Assembly: GCA_963457665.1 (NCBI GenBank)
Contig: OY735237.1
Span: forward strand, 6,042,832 to 6,106,831
Direction: 5' to 3'
Origin: Thysanoteuthis rhombus
Taxonomy: Eukaryota; Mollusca; Cephalopoda; Oegopsida; Thysanoteuthidae
Length of the DNA: 64,000 nt
This document shows, in pieces, positions 1 to 11,480 of the stretch (its first letter is position 1; each line of letters starts with the position of its first letter). The translations under genes and the position numbers were made by a program. Below the pieces are notes generated by a model. The model saw only the letters and a list, made by a program, of their open reading frames with translations, made no database searches and was not told the origin of the DNA.

Positions 1-288
1 ATACTGAAATGGGGAAATTGTCTATTTTGAGAAACTTTAACTTTTCTTTACAAAAAATAAATGAATAAGTAGTTTTGATTTGATCAAACCAATGATTTAT
101 CATAACTATTTTTTTTACAACCAAAAGTTTGTAAAGATCAAACTTTTTTACAAAAAAATAAGAAAATACAATTTATTTGATCAAAACAAGGATATGAAAC
201 AACTATTTTTTTATGATCAAAACTTCATGTAATCAAAGTGAAATCAAACTTTTTTTACAAAAAATAATTAAATTTCACCAATTAAGTA
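1..288. other. AT-rich non-coding DNA with local imperfect duplication
   Basis: Very AT-rich sequence in which phrases such as TTTTTTACAAAAAATAA and GATCAAA recur at roughly 100-bp spacing, which suggests an old degenerate local duplication. No open frame, RNA gene or transposon end was recognised. Confidence 0.4.
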
Positions 289-296
289 TTATATAT

Positions 297-330
<34 letters not shown>

Positions 331-332
331 GT
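289..332. repeat. (CA)n/(TA)n microsatellite
   Basis: An AC run followed directly by an AT run. A similar CA/TA tract at 660-686 lies exactly between the SINE A copy and the repeat B copy described next. Confidence 0.95.
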
Positions 333-404
333 ATTTAAGAAAATGGATGTTAACCAACCCATTACTGTCATAATTGTCATATAACATGACTGTTTGAAAG
401 AAAT

Positions 405-655
405 GAATAGATGAGAATTTAGGTTGAAAGCAGTTATTTGGCCTTTGCATTATTGGCGGCTGTTCAAGTCAATGGTAAGAGCATTGCTACATTGAAGTGG
501 CTACCTTATTGGTGACAGGTTCAATTCCTGCAGCAGCCTGATTTTCTACAAATGTTCATTCTATTTACGCTGTCTAAATTGAGGGATATATTAACTGTGC
601 AATGATGGTAGATCATTTTAAATAAGTTTCTATATGATATAATGCAATTTACAAT
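405..655 (+). repeat. tRNA-derived SINE, family A, copy 1
   Basis: A tRNA-like head contains a degenerate A box around 465-482 (GGTAAGAGCA) and a clear B box at about 518-530 (GGTTCAATTCCTGC). An AT-rich body follows. The same text recurs at 43640-43890 and, in inverted pairs, at 51117-51440 and 62577-62872. It cannot be an intact tRNA gene because the acceptor and anticodon stems are not formed. The 5' boundary is inferred from its alignment with the copy near 43.64 kb, where both begin GAGAATTT. Confidence 0.7.
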
Positions 656-689
656 TCATACACACACACACACACATATATATATGTAT

Positions 690-963
690 AGTCTAGAAAG
701 CTTTACAGCTTTGAACACTAAACATTAAAAAACTTTTTCAGTAGATTTTTTTGTGTCACTTCAGTCACCTATTTCCTAATATCTGTCAATTCATTTTATG
801 TAATCTTCAAAAAGGTTTTTTCTTTGTTTTCCTAATACTTTGTTATTATGGTACAATGTATAAATTGTCTATTGTCGGGATCATCAGTTGTTTACGATGT
901 AACTGTTTTGAGGATTTTAAAAACAAAACATTAATACTAACATGGCACCCCAGCAGTGTTGAT
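690..963 (+). repeat. Dispersed repeat B, copy 1
   Basis: It begins TCTAGAAAGCTTTACAGC and runs to CCCCAGCAGTGTTGATC. Clear relatives lie at 22260-22505 on the minus strand and 62879-63135 on the plus strand, with conserved blocks such as GGGATCATCAGTTGTTTAC. An 87-codon open frame starts at 751 and a matching 60-codon frame occurs in the minus-strand copy, but neither resembles a protein I know and stops differ between copies, so I treat it as non-coding. It sits directly after SINE A, as in the copy at 62.9 kb. Confidence 0.75.
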
Positions 964-1250
964 CAAACACCACCTTCCTACATTACAGAGTTTTTGCCAT
1001 ACATAACTCACTAACCAGGTTGGCACTATGGTTGGTTAAATCCCAAATGTTTTTGATTTAGTGAGTTTTATTTTTAAGCTCTTTAAAATAATATTGTAGT
1101 GTTCACACATGTTGAGTTTTCTACTATCTTCAAGGCCATTTTTTGTTTTGATTACGTGTCACACATATTTCTATCATTCCTACAATAATCAAACAAGAGA
1201 GATTCAGTTTAGTTTAAGAGTTTAAAGTCTTAAATGAGATGTAATCTTAA

Positions 1251-2065
1251 CTTTAGATAAAGAGAGAAGAGAAAAAGAAGATGAATAGATGAAAAGAAGA
1301 GAAAATGAAAAACAAAAAAGAAAAGGAAAGAAGAGGCAACAAAGAAAAGGAAAGAAGAGATAACAAAGAAAAAGAAAGAAGATAGAGAGAGATAAAGAGA
1401 GGAGAATAGTGAAAAAGAGAAGAAGGAGAAAAGAGAAGAAGGAGAAAAGAGAAGGAGGAGAAAAGAGAAGGAGGAGAAAAGAGAAGGAGAAGAGAGAAGA
1501 AGAAGAGAGAAGGAGAAGAGAGAAGGAGAAAAAAAGAAGAGAGAAGGAGAAAAGAGAAGAAGAAGAGAGAAGGAGAAAAGAGAAGAAGAAGAGAGAAGGA
1601 GAAAAGAGAAGAAGAGAGAAGATGAAAAGAGAAGAAGAGAGAAGATGAAAAGAGAAGAAGAGAGAAGATGAAAAGAGAAGAAGAGAGAAGATGAAAAGAG
1701 AAGAAGAGAGAAGATGAAAAGAGAAGAAGAGAGAAGATGAAAAGAGAAGAAGAGAGAAGATGAAAAGAGAAGAAGAGAGAAGATGAAAAGAGAAGAAGAT
1801 AGAAGATGAAAAGAGGAGAAGAGAGAAGATGAAAAGAGGAGAAGAAGGGAGAAGGGGGGGAGAAGTGGAGAAGAAGGGAGAAGAGGAAAAGAGAAGAAGA
1901 GATGAGAGAAAAAGAGAAAAGAAGGAGAGGAGAGGAGGAATAGAGAGGAGAAAGGAGGAAAAGAGCATATAAGAGGGAGAGAAGAGACAAAAAATAAAAG
2001 AAGATAAAAGGTTAAGAGAAAAAAGGGAAAAGTCAGATGGAGAGAAGAAAAAACAGATTAGTAAA
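1251..2065. repeat. Polypurine (GA-rich) tract, purines on + strand
   Basis: About 800 bp that are nearly all A and G on the plus strand, with only scattered T and C. It reads as Ser/Leu/Phe-rich minus-strand open frames of 245 and 298 codons and a Lys/Glu/Arg-rich plus-strand frame. These are composition artefacts, since three frames stay open at once. It contains the 23-bp minisatellite listed separately. Confidence 0.95.
1600..1850. repeat. 23-bp minisatellite (GAAGAGAGAAGATGAAAAGA type)
   Basis: The word GATGAAAAG starts at 1621, 1644, 1667, 1690, 1713, 1736, 1759, 1782, 1805 and 1828, giving ten units at exactly 23-bp spacing. The last units drift (GAGGAG replaces GAAGAG). Since 23 is not a multiple of three, the array cannot encode a constant peptide repeat. 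Confidence 0.95.
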
Positions 2066-2129
2066 AATAAAGAAATAATGTTTTCTTTTTCAATATTATT
2101 AAAATCTAGTATTAACAATTATCAAAATT

Positions 2130-2582
2130 TTTAATTTTTTTTCTAGTATTTCTTTCATCTTAATTTTAGTATTTTTTCATTGCAACTACCAGTCGTCAGC
2201 TGTAAGTAAACAATCCAGATTAGAAATAAAAACGTAAAGATGTAAACATCTAAAATCATTATGAAAGAAATACTTGTCAAAAACAGATAATGGTTGACAA
2301 TGCTCTGATAGAAGTTAAAATTCAAACAATTATGATGAAAGAAATCCTAGTAAAAAATTAATAATGGTTGATGTTGCTCTATCTGATAGAAATCAAATTT
2401 AAAATTGAAACAATTACGATGAATGAAATCCTAGTAAAAAATTAGGAATGGTTGACAATGCTCTATCTGATAGAAATTCAAGTTAAAATCAAAATTATTA
2501 AGATGAAAGAAATACTCGTCAAAAATTAATAATGTTTGTCAATACTCCATTTGATACAAATTCAAGTTGATATTAAAATTTT
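2130..2582. repeat. SINE family I tail: minus-strand fragment plus 74-84 bp tandem units
   Basis: 2130-2200 carries the family I body in reverse (RC of TGCAATGAAAA...AATTAAGATGAAAG). It is followed by at least four plus-strand units built on ATGAAAGAAAT and AATAATGGTTGACAATGCTC. The unit word starts at 2261, 2335, 2419 and 2503, so the spacing is 74, 84 and 84 bp. The same phrases end the SINEs at 23885-24425 and 45530-45760, so this looks like a SINE tail expanded in tandem. Confidence 0.75.
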
Positions 2583-2589
2583 TGCTTAA

Positions 2590-3785
2590 AAAAGGAAACC
2601 TTTTTGAAAAAAATTTTTTTTTTGCTTTTTGCAATAACATTAATGTTAGGAATTTTATCATATTTCTTTTTTGAATTTCAGATAAAATGTTTTGATATAA
2701 AACTTTGTATGCACATTTGTTGTATACATATTTTTTCACTTTATTGAAAGCATTAATTTCTAGAGCGTAAAAATAAAAATCTTTACGAGGACATGTGCCG
2801 CTACGACAGGATTTAACATGCATTTTTTCATTCCCATCCCTACAAAGAAATATCAACAAAAACCAAAGGAAGAAAAGATAATTGGAAACAAATAAAACCT
2901 ATTTCTTGAAGCTGGACACGAGGAGACTTGAACTGACAGACAGACATTGTATGCAGCTTGTATTCTTACTCATCTACAAATGAGCAAAAGTTATTTATGA
3001 CATGCAGGTAACTCTTTACATTCCAGAAACAAACATATATCGTGAAACAGCCATCAACTCTAGTGAATTGCAAATGTGCAATTAAGGCTAAAGATAATAG
3101 TAGTCAAGGCTATCAACTATCTGGAAAAAAAGCAGTATTGAAAGATGTTTGTCTCTTAGGAAATTAAAAATAGAAAAAAAGGACATGAACCTGATTCTAT
3201 GAAAAAAAATGTTCAAGAGAGAAAAAAGAGCATATATCAACAGAAGTTTTGAGATGAAGCATTTTCAATATTCTTCATACTAGCAAAGATCATCTATGTA
3301 TGGATCAGCACTTCTACCTAGGATCAAAGTATCACTCTTTAGCTCTCTGCCTAGAGTCAGTATCAGTGTGGTCTGCCCAGGATCAAAGTATCTCTCCTAG
3401 GCACTTCTGTCAAAGAAGTTTCCTACAAAGTCAGCCATAACTGAATCTTTCACGAGAATACAAGATAGAAAGCATTTTGTGTATAAGTGTATCTAATACA
3501 AGACACACATGTTATGACTAATTCATATTTTGAGACAGACATTAGAAAAATAGGGAAGGTGGTGCTGAAGATTTGATGCCATAACTCCGGGTATTAAACT
3601 TTTTTTTTCACCCTCAGTGTAAGCCAAATAGTTTTTCACTTCATCTAGGAATGTAAGTTTTTCCAACATCATATACAAATTAATCAAAGCAAAGGATTAG
3701 CTTTTACAGTTAAAAATCCTCAAGAAAGGTTTTACTTGAACAAGTATGGACTTATCTTCTTCAGTACTTGAATCCGATAGGAAAT
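2590..3785. other. No recognised gene
   Basis: AT-rich sequence with one 106-codon minus-strand open frame (2539-2859), overlapping the SINE tail, that I do not recognise. The phrase AGGATCAAAGTATC occurs twice (about 3320 and 3380). Nothing else stands out. Confidence 0.4.
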
Positions 3786-3789
3786 AGAC

Positions 3790-4180
3790 TAACATTTTTA
3801 AAAAGTCATACTTGTTATCCAGTGACTCAACCCTTTTGAGACACCTGGGATATGTGTATCTCGAGGTTTCAATGACTGCTAAGATATATTTGTCCCGTAC
3901 ATTTTGTTTTAAAGTCTACTGGGATGTATGTGTCATGAATAATGAAGTAAAGATTTCCCTGGATTTTACAACTGCAGACAATGATGTCATCGTAGTATGA
4001 AACCCACGCAGAAATTAGTTTGCATTACATAACAGAACAGGAAAGTAGTGTAGGTGAAGTCATCTGCAAATTTCGTGTTATTCATCTATCCTAGGATAAA
4101 TGTCTATTGGGACAAACGTATCCCATCATGATTTTAGTTCTTTAAAAAAAAGAGAGAAAATGTTTGATTTAATACAAAAG
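3790..4180 (+). repeat. Dispersed repeat H, copy 1
   Basis: Contains recurring 'GGGATGTATG' and 'GGGACAAACGTATCCCATCATG' type phrases. Shared blocks with 52850-53170 include GCAGAAATTAGTT, CATTACAT and ACAGGAA. The reverse complement of 27640-27870 carries GGGACAAATGTATCCCATCA. A 62-codon open frame inside is not recognisable and is not kept in the other copies. Confidence 0.6.
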
Positions 4181-4189
4181 AAACCCCTT

Positions 4190-5505
4190 TGTTTGACCAT
4201 TAGATAAAAACTCCTTTTCACAAATTCAGGCATCTAGTACTTCACTAGATTAGTCTGACATGCTGCGAGTGAGAAGTCATTTTTCCATGAACTATATAGA
4301 CAAGTAGCCTCATTTTTGCCTTTTTTTATAAGATTGAACGATCTAAAAAGAGAAAAAAATGTATCAACTAATAAAGCTAGCTCATAGAATAATTTTTATG
4401 TGACTATGAATTTGGAACAATTAAGGTGTTGGTGATACTAAAAAAAAAGTTTTCACCTGAAGAAGGATGAAATCTACATTGACTAAAACAACAATTTATT
4501 GAATACTCATCCTTTCTTCATTATTATTGTTTTATTCCCCCCCAAAGTATACATCAAGTTTGCTTCTTGCTGTCTTTCCATTACAGATCACCTTACTATC
4601 CAAGGCCTCACAACAATTCTTCAAAATATATCAAATCTACTCTCTCTGGTTAGTTTATTTCCCACAGATACATTATTAATTTTATTTGAAAAATTATCTG
4701 TTTTTCAATATGGCGCCAAGTCAAACTTTTTACAATGATGGAAAATACTTGCTACAACTAGTATCTAGACAGGCATTGCAAAATTGAAGGTTTTAAGTGT
4801 TAGGTTGTGACATAAAATATCATTATTTTGATATCATAGACAATAGTGCTTCAGGTGCAAGATTTAATTATTAATGATTAAATGTAGAGATACAAATGGC
4901 TAAATTTTCATTGTGGCTCACTTGTAGTGTAGTTGGCTTTCTTGGAACCCAACATCCGCCTTATGACGGGGGGGGGGGGGACAACTGTATAAAGTTTTTC
5001 TAAAGAACATATTAGTTTATATTCTGTTTCTAAATAACAAAGATGCACTGTATAATTTCCTAAGACCACATAGGTATAAATAGATATAATATTTCCTGCT
5101 ATTCAGTGCATATTCCCACTCCCCTACAAAAAAAAAAAGAAAAAAAATTCCTTAAAAACAACCCTTTGTATTATATGACAAATATTACCATTTGAGTTAA
5201 GTCTACTGGCTGAGAGGTCACTGTTACCCACACCTCTCAACTCACCCGAATATTTCTTACCTAAATACACCTTAGTTTTATTTGAAACACTAAGATAATA
5301 AGCTAATTGTACCCTAGAAATTATTACCACAATATTATTTAGTTAAGGGTTATGAATTGGAAGAAAATTAATTCATTTTTTCCTCATTCATAATGTTATC
5401 TTTAAATGTATTTACTTGAAAATTTACCTGAAATCTATGAAGTGTGACTTTGTCTGTTTGTTTCTTTGTGTCTGCTTTCGATTACTGATGAAAAATAGAT
5501 ATTAG
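4190..5505. other. No recognised gene; 13-base G run
   Basis: AT-rich DNA with an uninterrupted run of 13 G at 4968-4980 and A-rich runs near 5130. Short open frames (4499-4738 and 5124-5330) look like chance. Similar G runs occur at 6874-6884 and 9435-9446. Confidence 0.4.
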
Positions 5506-5510
5506 AAAGA

Positions 5511-6340
5511 TAATCATAATCACCATCATCAGTCACTAAAAGTCGACTGCTGGACAAAAGCCTTTCCCATTTCCTTCCATGATGACCACGATTCCCTCAC
5601 CCTCTGCCATGCCTTACTGGCAAACCTTTCTACCTCTTCCACCTATCTTGAGTCTGTTTTTTCCTACAGCATTTACTATCCCATGGGTACCAATCAATTA
5701 GCTTTTTGCTCCACCTATTGTCATCCCTTCTTGCTAAGTGTCACCCCCATCTCCATTTTTGTTACTTAATTATCTGCATAATGTCTTTCACTCTAGTCTT
5801 TCTCCTAATCCATGTTGATCTTTATCTCTTAGATTTATCCCCAGCATTGCTCTTTCCATGGCTCTCTCTGCGATACTAAGCTGGTTTCCAGTTTGTTTGT
5901 TAATCTCCCCGTTTTGCATCCATAAGTCATAGCTAGTATCATGCATTCAATGTTTACTTTACAACTTAGGCAGATTGGCAAGGTGCTATTAAATATGTAT
6001 TGTTTTATTTCACTATAATGGTTTTTCTCTCTTCCTGCTAAGTGTCTTGCCCATCTCCATCTTTGTTGCTTAATTATTTGCATAATATCCTTCACTACTG
6101 ATCCATGTTGATCTTTTTCTATCACTTAGAGTTATTCCTAGCATTGCTCTTCCTATGGCTCTTTGTGCGATTCAAAGAAGGTTTTCAGTTTGTTTTGATA
6201 ATTTCTGTTTTGCATCAGTAAGTCATAGCAAGAAAACGCATTCATTGAATACTTTACACATTGACACATTGGCAAGGTGCTCTTCAATATGTCTTCAATA
6301 TGTCATTTTATTTCACTCTCATAGTCTTCCTCTAACTTCA
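5511..6340 (-). mobile_element. LINE (non-LTR retrotransposon) 3' end with internal duplication, pseudogene
   Basis: Read on the minus strand this is the C-terminal part of an endonuclease/reverse-transcriptase polyprotein. A minus-strand frame gives an AMTYGCKTGRLTNKLE segment (about 5870-5930), matching the V(M)TYGAETW-LTK region beyond the polymerase core of many animal LINEs. Its 3' end encodes GKAFVQQSTFSD followed by a stop, then a GATGATGG tail near 5533, as in the copies at 19, 20, 24 and 36 kb. About 300 bp is present twice (5720-6020 and 6030-6340; offset 297-304), so the same C-terminal piece occurs in tandem. No intact ORF remains. The 133-codon copy at 19 kb is better preserved. 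The clade cannot be fixed without a phylogeny. Confidence 0.75.
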
Positions 6341-6389
6341 TTACGAATCCTAAAATCAATTAACTATAGTAAACCCTCTTATTAAAAGG

Positions 6390-8160
6390 TCTTTTATTAT
6401 TAGATCTCTAGAATACTGGACAAAATCTGTTCATTTTGAATATTTCATCCACCGTAGGGATACCAAGAACATTTGAAATTACTGGTTTTGTCCGTTAGTG
6501 CCTTCTGGTTTTAACTCCAACCATCTTTATTTACACCCACGGTGAAGGCAGTGTTCTACTAATTCACCCTCTTTATGACCCCTGGATTCTTTATGCTTTC
6601 TTACCGTTATCACTTACAAATGCTTCCAAACAAAGAGGTGATACTGGTATTACTAAGCGTGTTATCAGTTTCTCAGAAATAAGAGCTGATAAAAAAGTTA
6701 GAACTGGTTGTGTCAGGGTTTTCAACAAAAAATATATTGTGAATAAAATTAGTTGTATTTCTATAACTTGTCAACATATATTCTTTTACAATGTTGATTA
6801 TACCTATGTGCCATGTCATGTAAGCATCTGTGCTATTTTTCTTCTTTTTTTTTCATGTATGATTTGGTGATATGGGGGGGGGGGTTAACGGACCTCTGCT
6901 CCACCCTTTTAGTCCATAAATAAGTAGGTTTATAGTTATACAAAACAAAATTAAATTCAAATATTGAAATGATCATATAAGTATTCATGTCTTTTTTCCC
7001 TTGATTTTTTATTTATTTTTGAGGAAGTATTACATTTTATACTCTTCAATACAGCTATCATCATTCGCATATTTTATATTATAGTTTTTAAAATTACTAT
7101 GGGATTTCCATAAGTCTCAGTAATGTTATCATAAACTAATTGAAGCCAACAGAAATGTTATCAAAATTTTATTAAGGTTTGGATTATGAATTAAAAGAAA
7201 ACTGATTCATTCTTCCCCTTACAAATCCCTAACCAAATCATTGGTTAATCTTCTTGTGTTCACACAAGTGAGAGGTATCACATCATCTGTCTGTCTGTCT
7301 GTAATGCTATAGAAACCATCTAAACATGGACACAGCCCAACCATATTTGGCATGCATACACGATGGACTTGAGGGTAGGTCTTAAAAAGTTAAGGGAAAA
7401 CTTTTTTTGGAGGTGGGGTTCTTTTTGAAAGTTCACCATCTGCTACAAAGCTTTTATGAAAGACCTACATTAGTGCGGGTGTCTGCCAATAGTTGAAATG
7501 ACGTTAAGTGAAGACGCAATTAACACTATTTTTTTAGAGCATTCCAAAATCAAAAAAATAACCTTCAGTGTCTGCCTGCCTCAATGTCAAAGGTTGAGGT
7601 TCACATACCCTGTCACGTTTCAATGTTAAGAACGAGTGAACACTGTGATACAGCACCTTGCCCAAATTATTTTTAGAAGTAAAATTTTGGCAGGGCCCCC
7701 TTAGAAAATTGCTCCCTCAGCAAATTTTTTTGATTATGTATCCAAGATGGGCTAAAATTGCGACTCAGGGCTTATCAGCTACTGGAATTAAGTGTTGTTA
7801 AGAAGTCTACTTAAAACATGTTTTATCTAGGATGAGATTTTTTTATCAGAAATCTAAACCAATTTAATTAATCTACATGAGAAAGTATCAAAATGCGTGG
7901 AACTTGGAAGGTCTTGGTTCATTGTTAGCTGCAGCTCATGTTGAAGGCATGAAATGCAATGGTGTGCTTGAATGATTAGCCTCAAGCACTCTTCTCTCAT
8001 ACAGTTATCTGTAGGCACTGAAAGCATCCTATGAACCTACCCTAAACCAACATACCTTTTCAAAATTAGAGTCACACTTTTCAGTAATCATTGCACCACT
8101 GTCAATCATCACAAAAACTTGACAAAAAATTATTTTTTGGGATCAGGAGAATTTTCCCTA
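6390..8160. other. No recognised gene; G run and GTCT repeat
   Basis: Contains an 11-base G run (6874-6884) and a short CTGTCTGTCTGT tract near 7283 followed by CCAACCATATTTGGCATGCAT, a phrase style I associate with dispersed repeats. No protein or RNA gene was recognised. Confidence 0.4.
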
Positions 8161-8164
8161 GAAA

Positions 8165-8580
8165 CAGACAACCAAAACTGTCAACAAAAATTTTTTCAGT
8201 CTTTGAAGTCGACCTGGCTGGCGAGGTATATATATATATATATATTGTGTACAGGCCATGCCAATGGAGCTAGAGGGATGAAAATTTAGATATTTACTCC
8301 TTATTATGTCTAGAAAAAATATTTTTTCAAAATTTCCCCTTTTTAGGAGGTTTTTAGTGTGGGGGGTACTATTTGCAATATAAGTTTACACTAAATTGAT
8401 CCCTTAGTTTTGGTGTGGCAGTATTCATGCTTGTTTTTTGAAAATACAGATTTTTTTTCAGTTATCACTGCCCAACAAACTGCAGAGAAGTAACTTGTCC
8501 ATTGATCACATCCAACATAGCATGTTGCCAAAGAATGTTGGTCAGTTTCTACTGACTGACCAACCAGACCTGTGAATCAA
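8165..8580 (+). repeat. Dispersed repeat C, copy 1
   Basis: Shares its whole length with 11830-12240 and most of it with 17055-17420, in the same orientation. Common blocks are TTTACTCCTTATTATGTC, AAATTGATCCCTTAG, ATCACTGCCCAACA and GCATGTTGCCAAAGAATGTTGG. A short TA tract (8226-8245) interrupts it. There is no conserved open frame. Confidence 0.75.
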
Positions 8581-8944
8581 TGGTAATTGCTTCTTCACTT
8601 TACATCATTTCTGCCTACAAAAGGTTCTATATGAATGCTCCGGGGATGGGGAACTTGCATAGACAAGTTTCATATCGTCATATGAAAGCAAGCTCTTAAG
8701 CTTGTTAAACTCTAATTTGTTTTCTCGATCAATGAATCAGTATTAATTGAGGTTACCTCCCTTGGCAGGGTCAAAGGTCAACTCAAATGCCACACCCCCA
8801 GCTCTATTTAAAACCTGACTTGATTAAAATTACACCTTGTCAGTGAATAGAGCGGAAGTTCGCACAAGGAAATTAATCCGTTCCATGATTCACTTTGATT
8901 CAAGATAAGCTAGAGATAATTTGACCATGGTCAAAAGACTTTAA

Positions 8945-9610
8945 AGATCTTTTTTCTGTTAACACCCACTAAAAGCCTAATGTCAATAATTTTGAAGTAT
9001 GAAAACCTAGAAAAAAAGGATTACACTTTCTCATGCTTTTTATAAAAGACTCAAAATGATTTTTCATTAATCCTTACTGCAAACGAAAACCCTAACCCTG
9101 AGAGCAGGGATGCCTATCAAGAAGTTTTTTATTTTGTTTTTTTGAATTCATGAGTCTAGATATTTGGATTGAAAAGTGGAAAATTTTTTTCCAAGTCCAG
9201 TGTTACCAACTGAGATGTGATTTTCCAATTTTTTGATTCTCAAATTTGGAAAATTAAAAAAACAAAAAAACATCTAAACTGGCAATCTTGACGGTTGACT
9301 AACAGATAAATTTTACGTAATTTCATCTGGTTTTTAAAAGTTTTGCTCTTGACTTATGAAAAAAGCCCCAAAATGAAATGCTGCGTGTTATATTGCTAAT
9401 TTTTTCTTATTTCAAACTTTTGACAGCATTAGCTGGGGGGGGGGGGCTGCAAAAATCTGATAATTTGACTGATATGGAACTCAACTAAAATTAAAAATAA
9501 TATTGACCATTTAGGAGAAAAGATCAAACTGCTTTTTAAGTTTGACCTCTAACATACATTTACCTATTATGTCAAGTATATTATTTTGGGGTGATCTTTG
9601 GGGTTAAAGA
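8945..9610 (+). repeat. Dispersed repeat E, copy 1
   Basis: Blocks such as CCCTAACCCTGAGAGCAGG, ATATTGCTAATTTTTTCTTA and TTGACCATTTAGGAGAAA match 46580-47010 in the same order and orientation. A G run (9435-9446) lies within it. Copy 1 is about 230 bp longer, so one copy has gained or lost sequence near 9120-9340. Confidence 0.6.
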
Positions 9611-9879
9611 GGTTAAAGTTCTATCATTTTTACCAGATGGCATTAGCAGCAGATAAACACTTTCAAAGAAAATTGTAGGATTAGTTCTCTCAATAGGCAG
9701 TTACATAGCATATCAGCACAGCTGGAATTTTCTTAGTTGATCAGGAAAGTTGTTTGATATAAAAACAGTTACCTAAGATTCTTTTGATTGAATTATCAAG
9801 AAAATATTTATTTATTTACACAAAGGCACACCTTATTCTTTTCATAGTCTGACAACAGAAAAATTGTGAACTCTTCATA

Positions 9880-10340
9880 TAGAAGTCAGTGTGCTTACCA
9901 TGGTGTAATGGTTAGTAAGCAGTTTGCAGAGACCTATTTATAGCTTGGAGTTGACCAATACTGTTGGCTCTAACCCCCAGCCATTCATGGCGGTAGAGGT
10001 ATAATTATCCTGCCTAGTTCTAAGGCTCACATCCCCATTACATTTAAAGGAGTAGGGTCAAGTTCATTACCTTATGCCCAAAGCATTCCAAAAATCAAGT
10101 GCTGAGAGGTTTACATAATTTTTGTCTCTACCCACACATTTGCATGCGAGTCCTCGTTTTTTACTCAACCTTGTATCACATTTCACCCTTGTGGGGAGTT
10201 TCATGAATCCTGGACCAATTCATAAGTGTAGTGAGGGCAATCCACACTGGGTACCTCACTTATACAGCCTTGTGTCAGACTAAGCTTAAGAAATAACTAT
10301 ATAGGTGCTTACCAGAGTGCAAGCTAATCTTGCAGTATTG
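9880..10340 (+). repeat. tRNA-like SINE head and remnant
   Basis: CCATGGTGTAATGGTTAG at about 9899-9916 is an excellent RNA polymerase III A-box region of tRNA-Gln type. The downstream GGAGTTGACCAATA is a poor B box. The later phrase CTTGTGTCAGACTAAGCTTA (about 10270) recurs in the SINEs near 13.7, 14.7 and 22.9 kb. A degraded tRNA-derived SINE is the best reading. Confidence 0.5.
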
Positions 10341-10929
10341 AGATCACTACTGTGGCCTCTCTATAGTTATAATTCAGTTACAATTTGCCATCAGTAGGAA
10401 GTCTGATCTCAGTATTTAATCTCTATAATTTGAGAAATCTTCCAGTGTATGGATCGAGATAATTTGATAACTGGCTATTACACAAATCTGATATTCACCA
10501 GATATCTTGATCTGTCCACCAGACTTTGCAGTGTCAAGTTTGAAGTCATTTGGATTTATGGTTATCAATATGAGGCAAGGTGCGTGTGTTTGTGTGTGCT
10601 CGTAATTATGATAAAAATTCAATGAAATACATCTAGTTTTTTGCCTGAGTATATTCAACATAACCATCATTGGGCTATTAATGACATCATAAATGAAAAA
10701 ATGTGTCTCATTATTTCAAGTTTAAACCCCCTGAAGATTTTCATGAAACTGGATGCACCTTATGAATGGGCATGCTTTAGTCTACAATGATTCTAGTCTT
10801 TGCTTTTATCATAACTTCACTCAGACCGTCACTCTACCACAGTCAGCAAACAGCTCAGATCAGAAATAAAGAATAATCTTTGGGTGAGACTATTTTAATG
10901 AATTAAAATACTTAAGAAGTCGAAAAGTA

Positions 10930-11230
10930 ATAATGATACCTGTACCTTGCATAAACAAATCACCATAGCCTCTGCATGTACCAAAGCTAATTATCTAAAA
11001 AAAAATGATCAAAAAAGATCTATCTAAAATTATCTAAAAAAAGATCTCTTATCTAAAATTATCTAAAAAAAGATCTCTCATCTAAAATTATCTAAAAAAG
11101 ATCTGTCATCTAAAATTATCTAAAAAAGATCTGTCATCTAAAATTATCTAAAAAAGATCTGTCATCTAAAATTATCTAAAAAAAGATCTCATGACCATAG
11201 AGATACAAAAAATCATATTTTTCGATGATA
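10930..11230 (+). repeat. Dispersed repeat D, copy 1, with 28-29 bp tandem expansion
   Basis: Starts GATACCTGTACC, contains AAATCACCATAGCC and ends near ATGACCATAGAGA, as in copies at 15440-15740 and 25270-25670. Its core ATCTAAAATTATCTAAAA starts at 11022, 11051, 11080, 11108, 11136 and 11164, giving six units of 28-29 bp separated by GATCTNTC. The other two copies have the core once. Confidence 0.8.
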
Positions 11231-11289
11231 TTTAGGAAATATCTCTAAGTGCAAGTGAGTCACAAGTTTTATCAACTTGCTTTTTGTCT

Positions 11290-11480
11290 AGAAGAGGAAG
11301 TTTGATTGAACTGTCAGGGCTAACCGTGTGGGTAATAGCTTTTTACTTCTATTGATTGGCGATTGAATCCATTATGGGTGAGTGGTTTACCCAAGTACTC
11401 ACTCACCTATTCTTTCCTCATTTAACCACCATTGATAAGATATTTTGTCAAGATATCTGTCAACTGTAGGAAAAAGTAGT
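11290..11480 (+). repeat. SINE-like repeat, member 1 of a pair
   Basis: GGCGATTGAATCC is a B-box-like element. The stretch shares TTTACCCAAGTACTCACTCACC, CTAATC-like and GATATTTTGTCAAGATATC blocks with 12800-12965. A tRNA-derived origin is an inference from the B box only. Confidence 0.4.

Noticed and set aside
1222..2118. 298-codon minus-strand frame
   Set aside because: Same artefact in the 0.8-kb purine tract with a 23-bp repeat that rotates phase.
4968..4980. G-quadruplex candidate from the G run
   Set aside because: A single homopolymer of 13 G could pair with itself in principle, but such runs at 6874 and 9435 are also simple homopolymers and may include sequencing length error.
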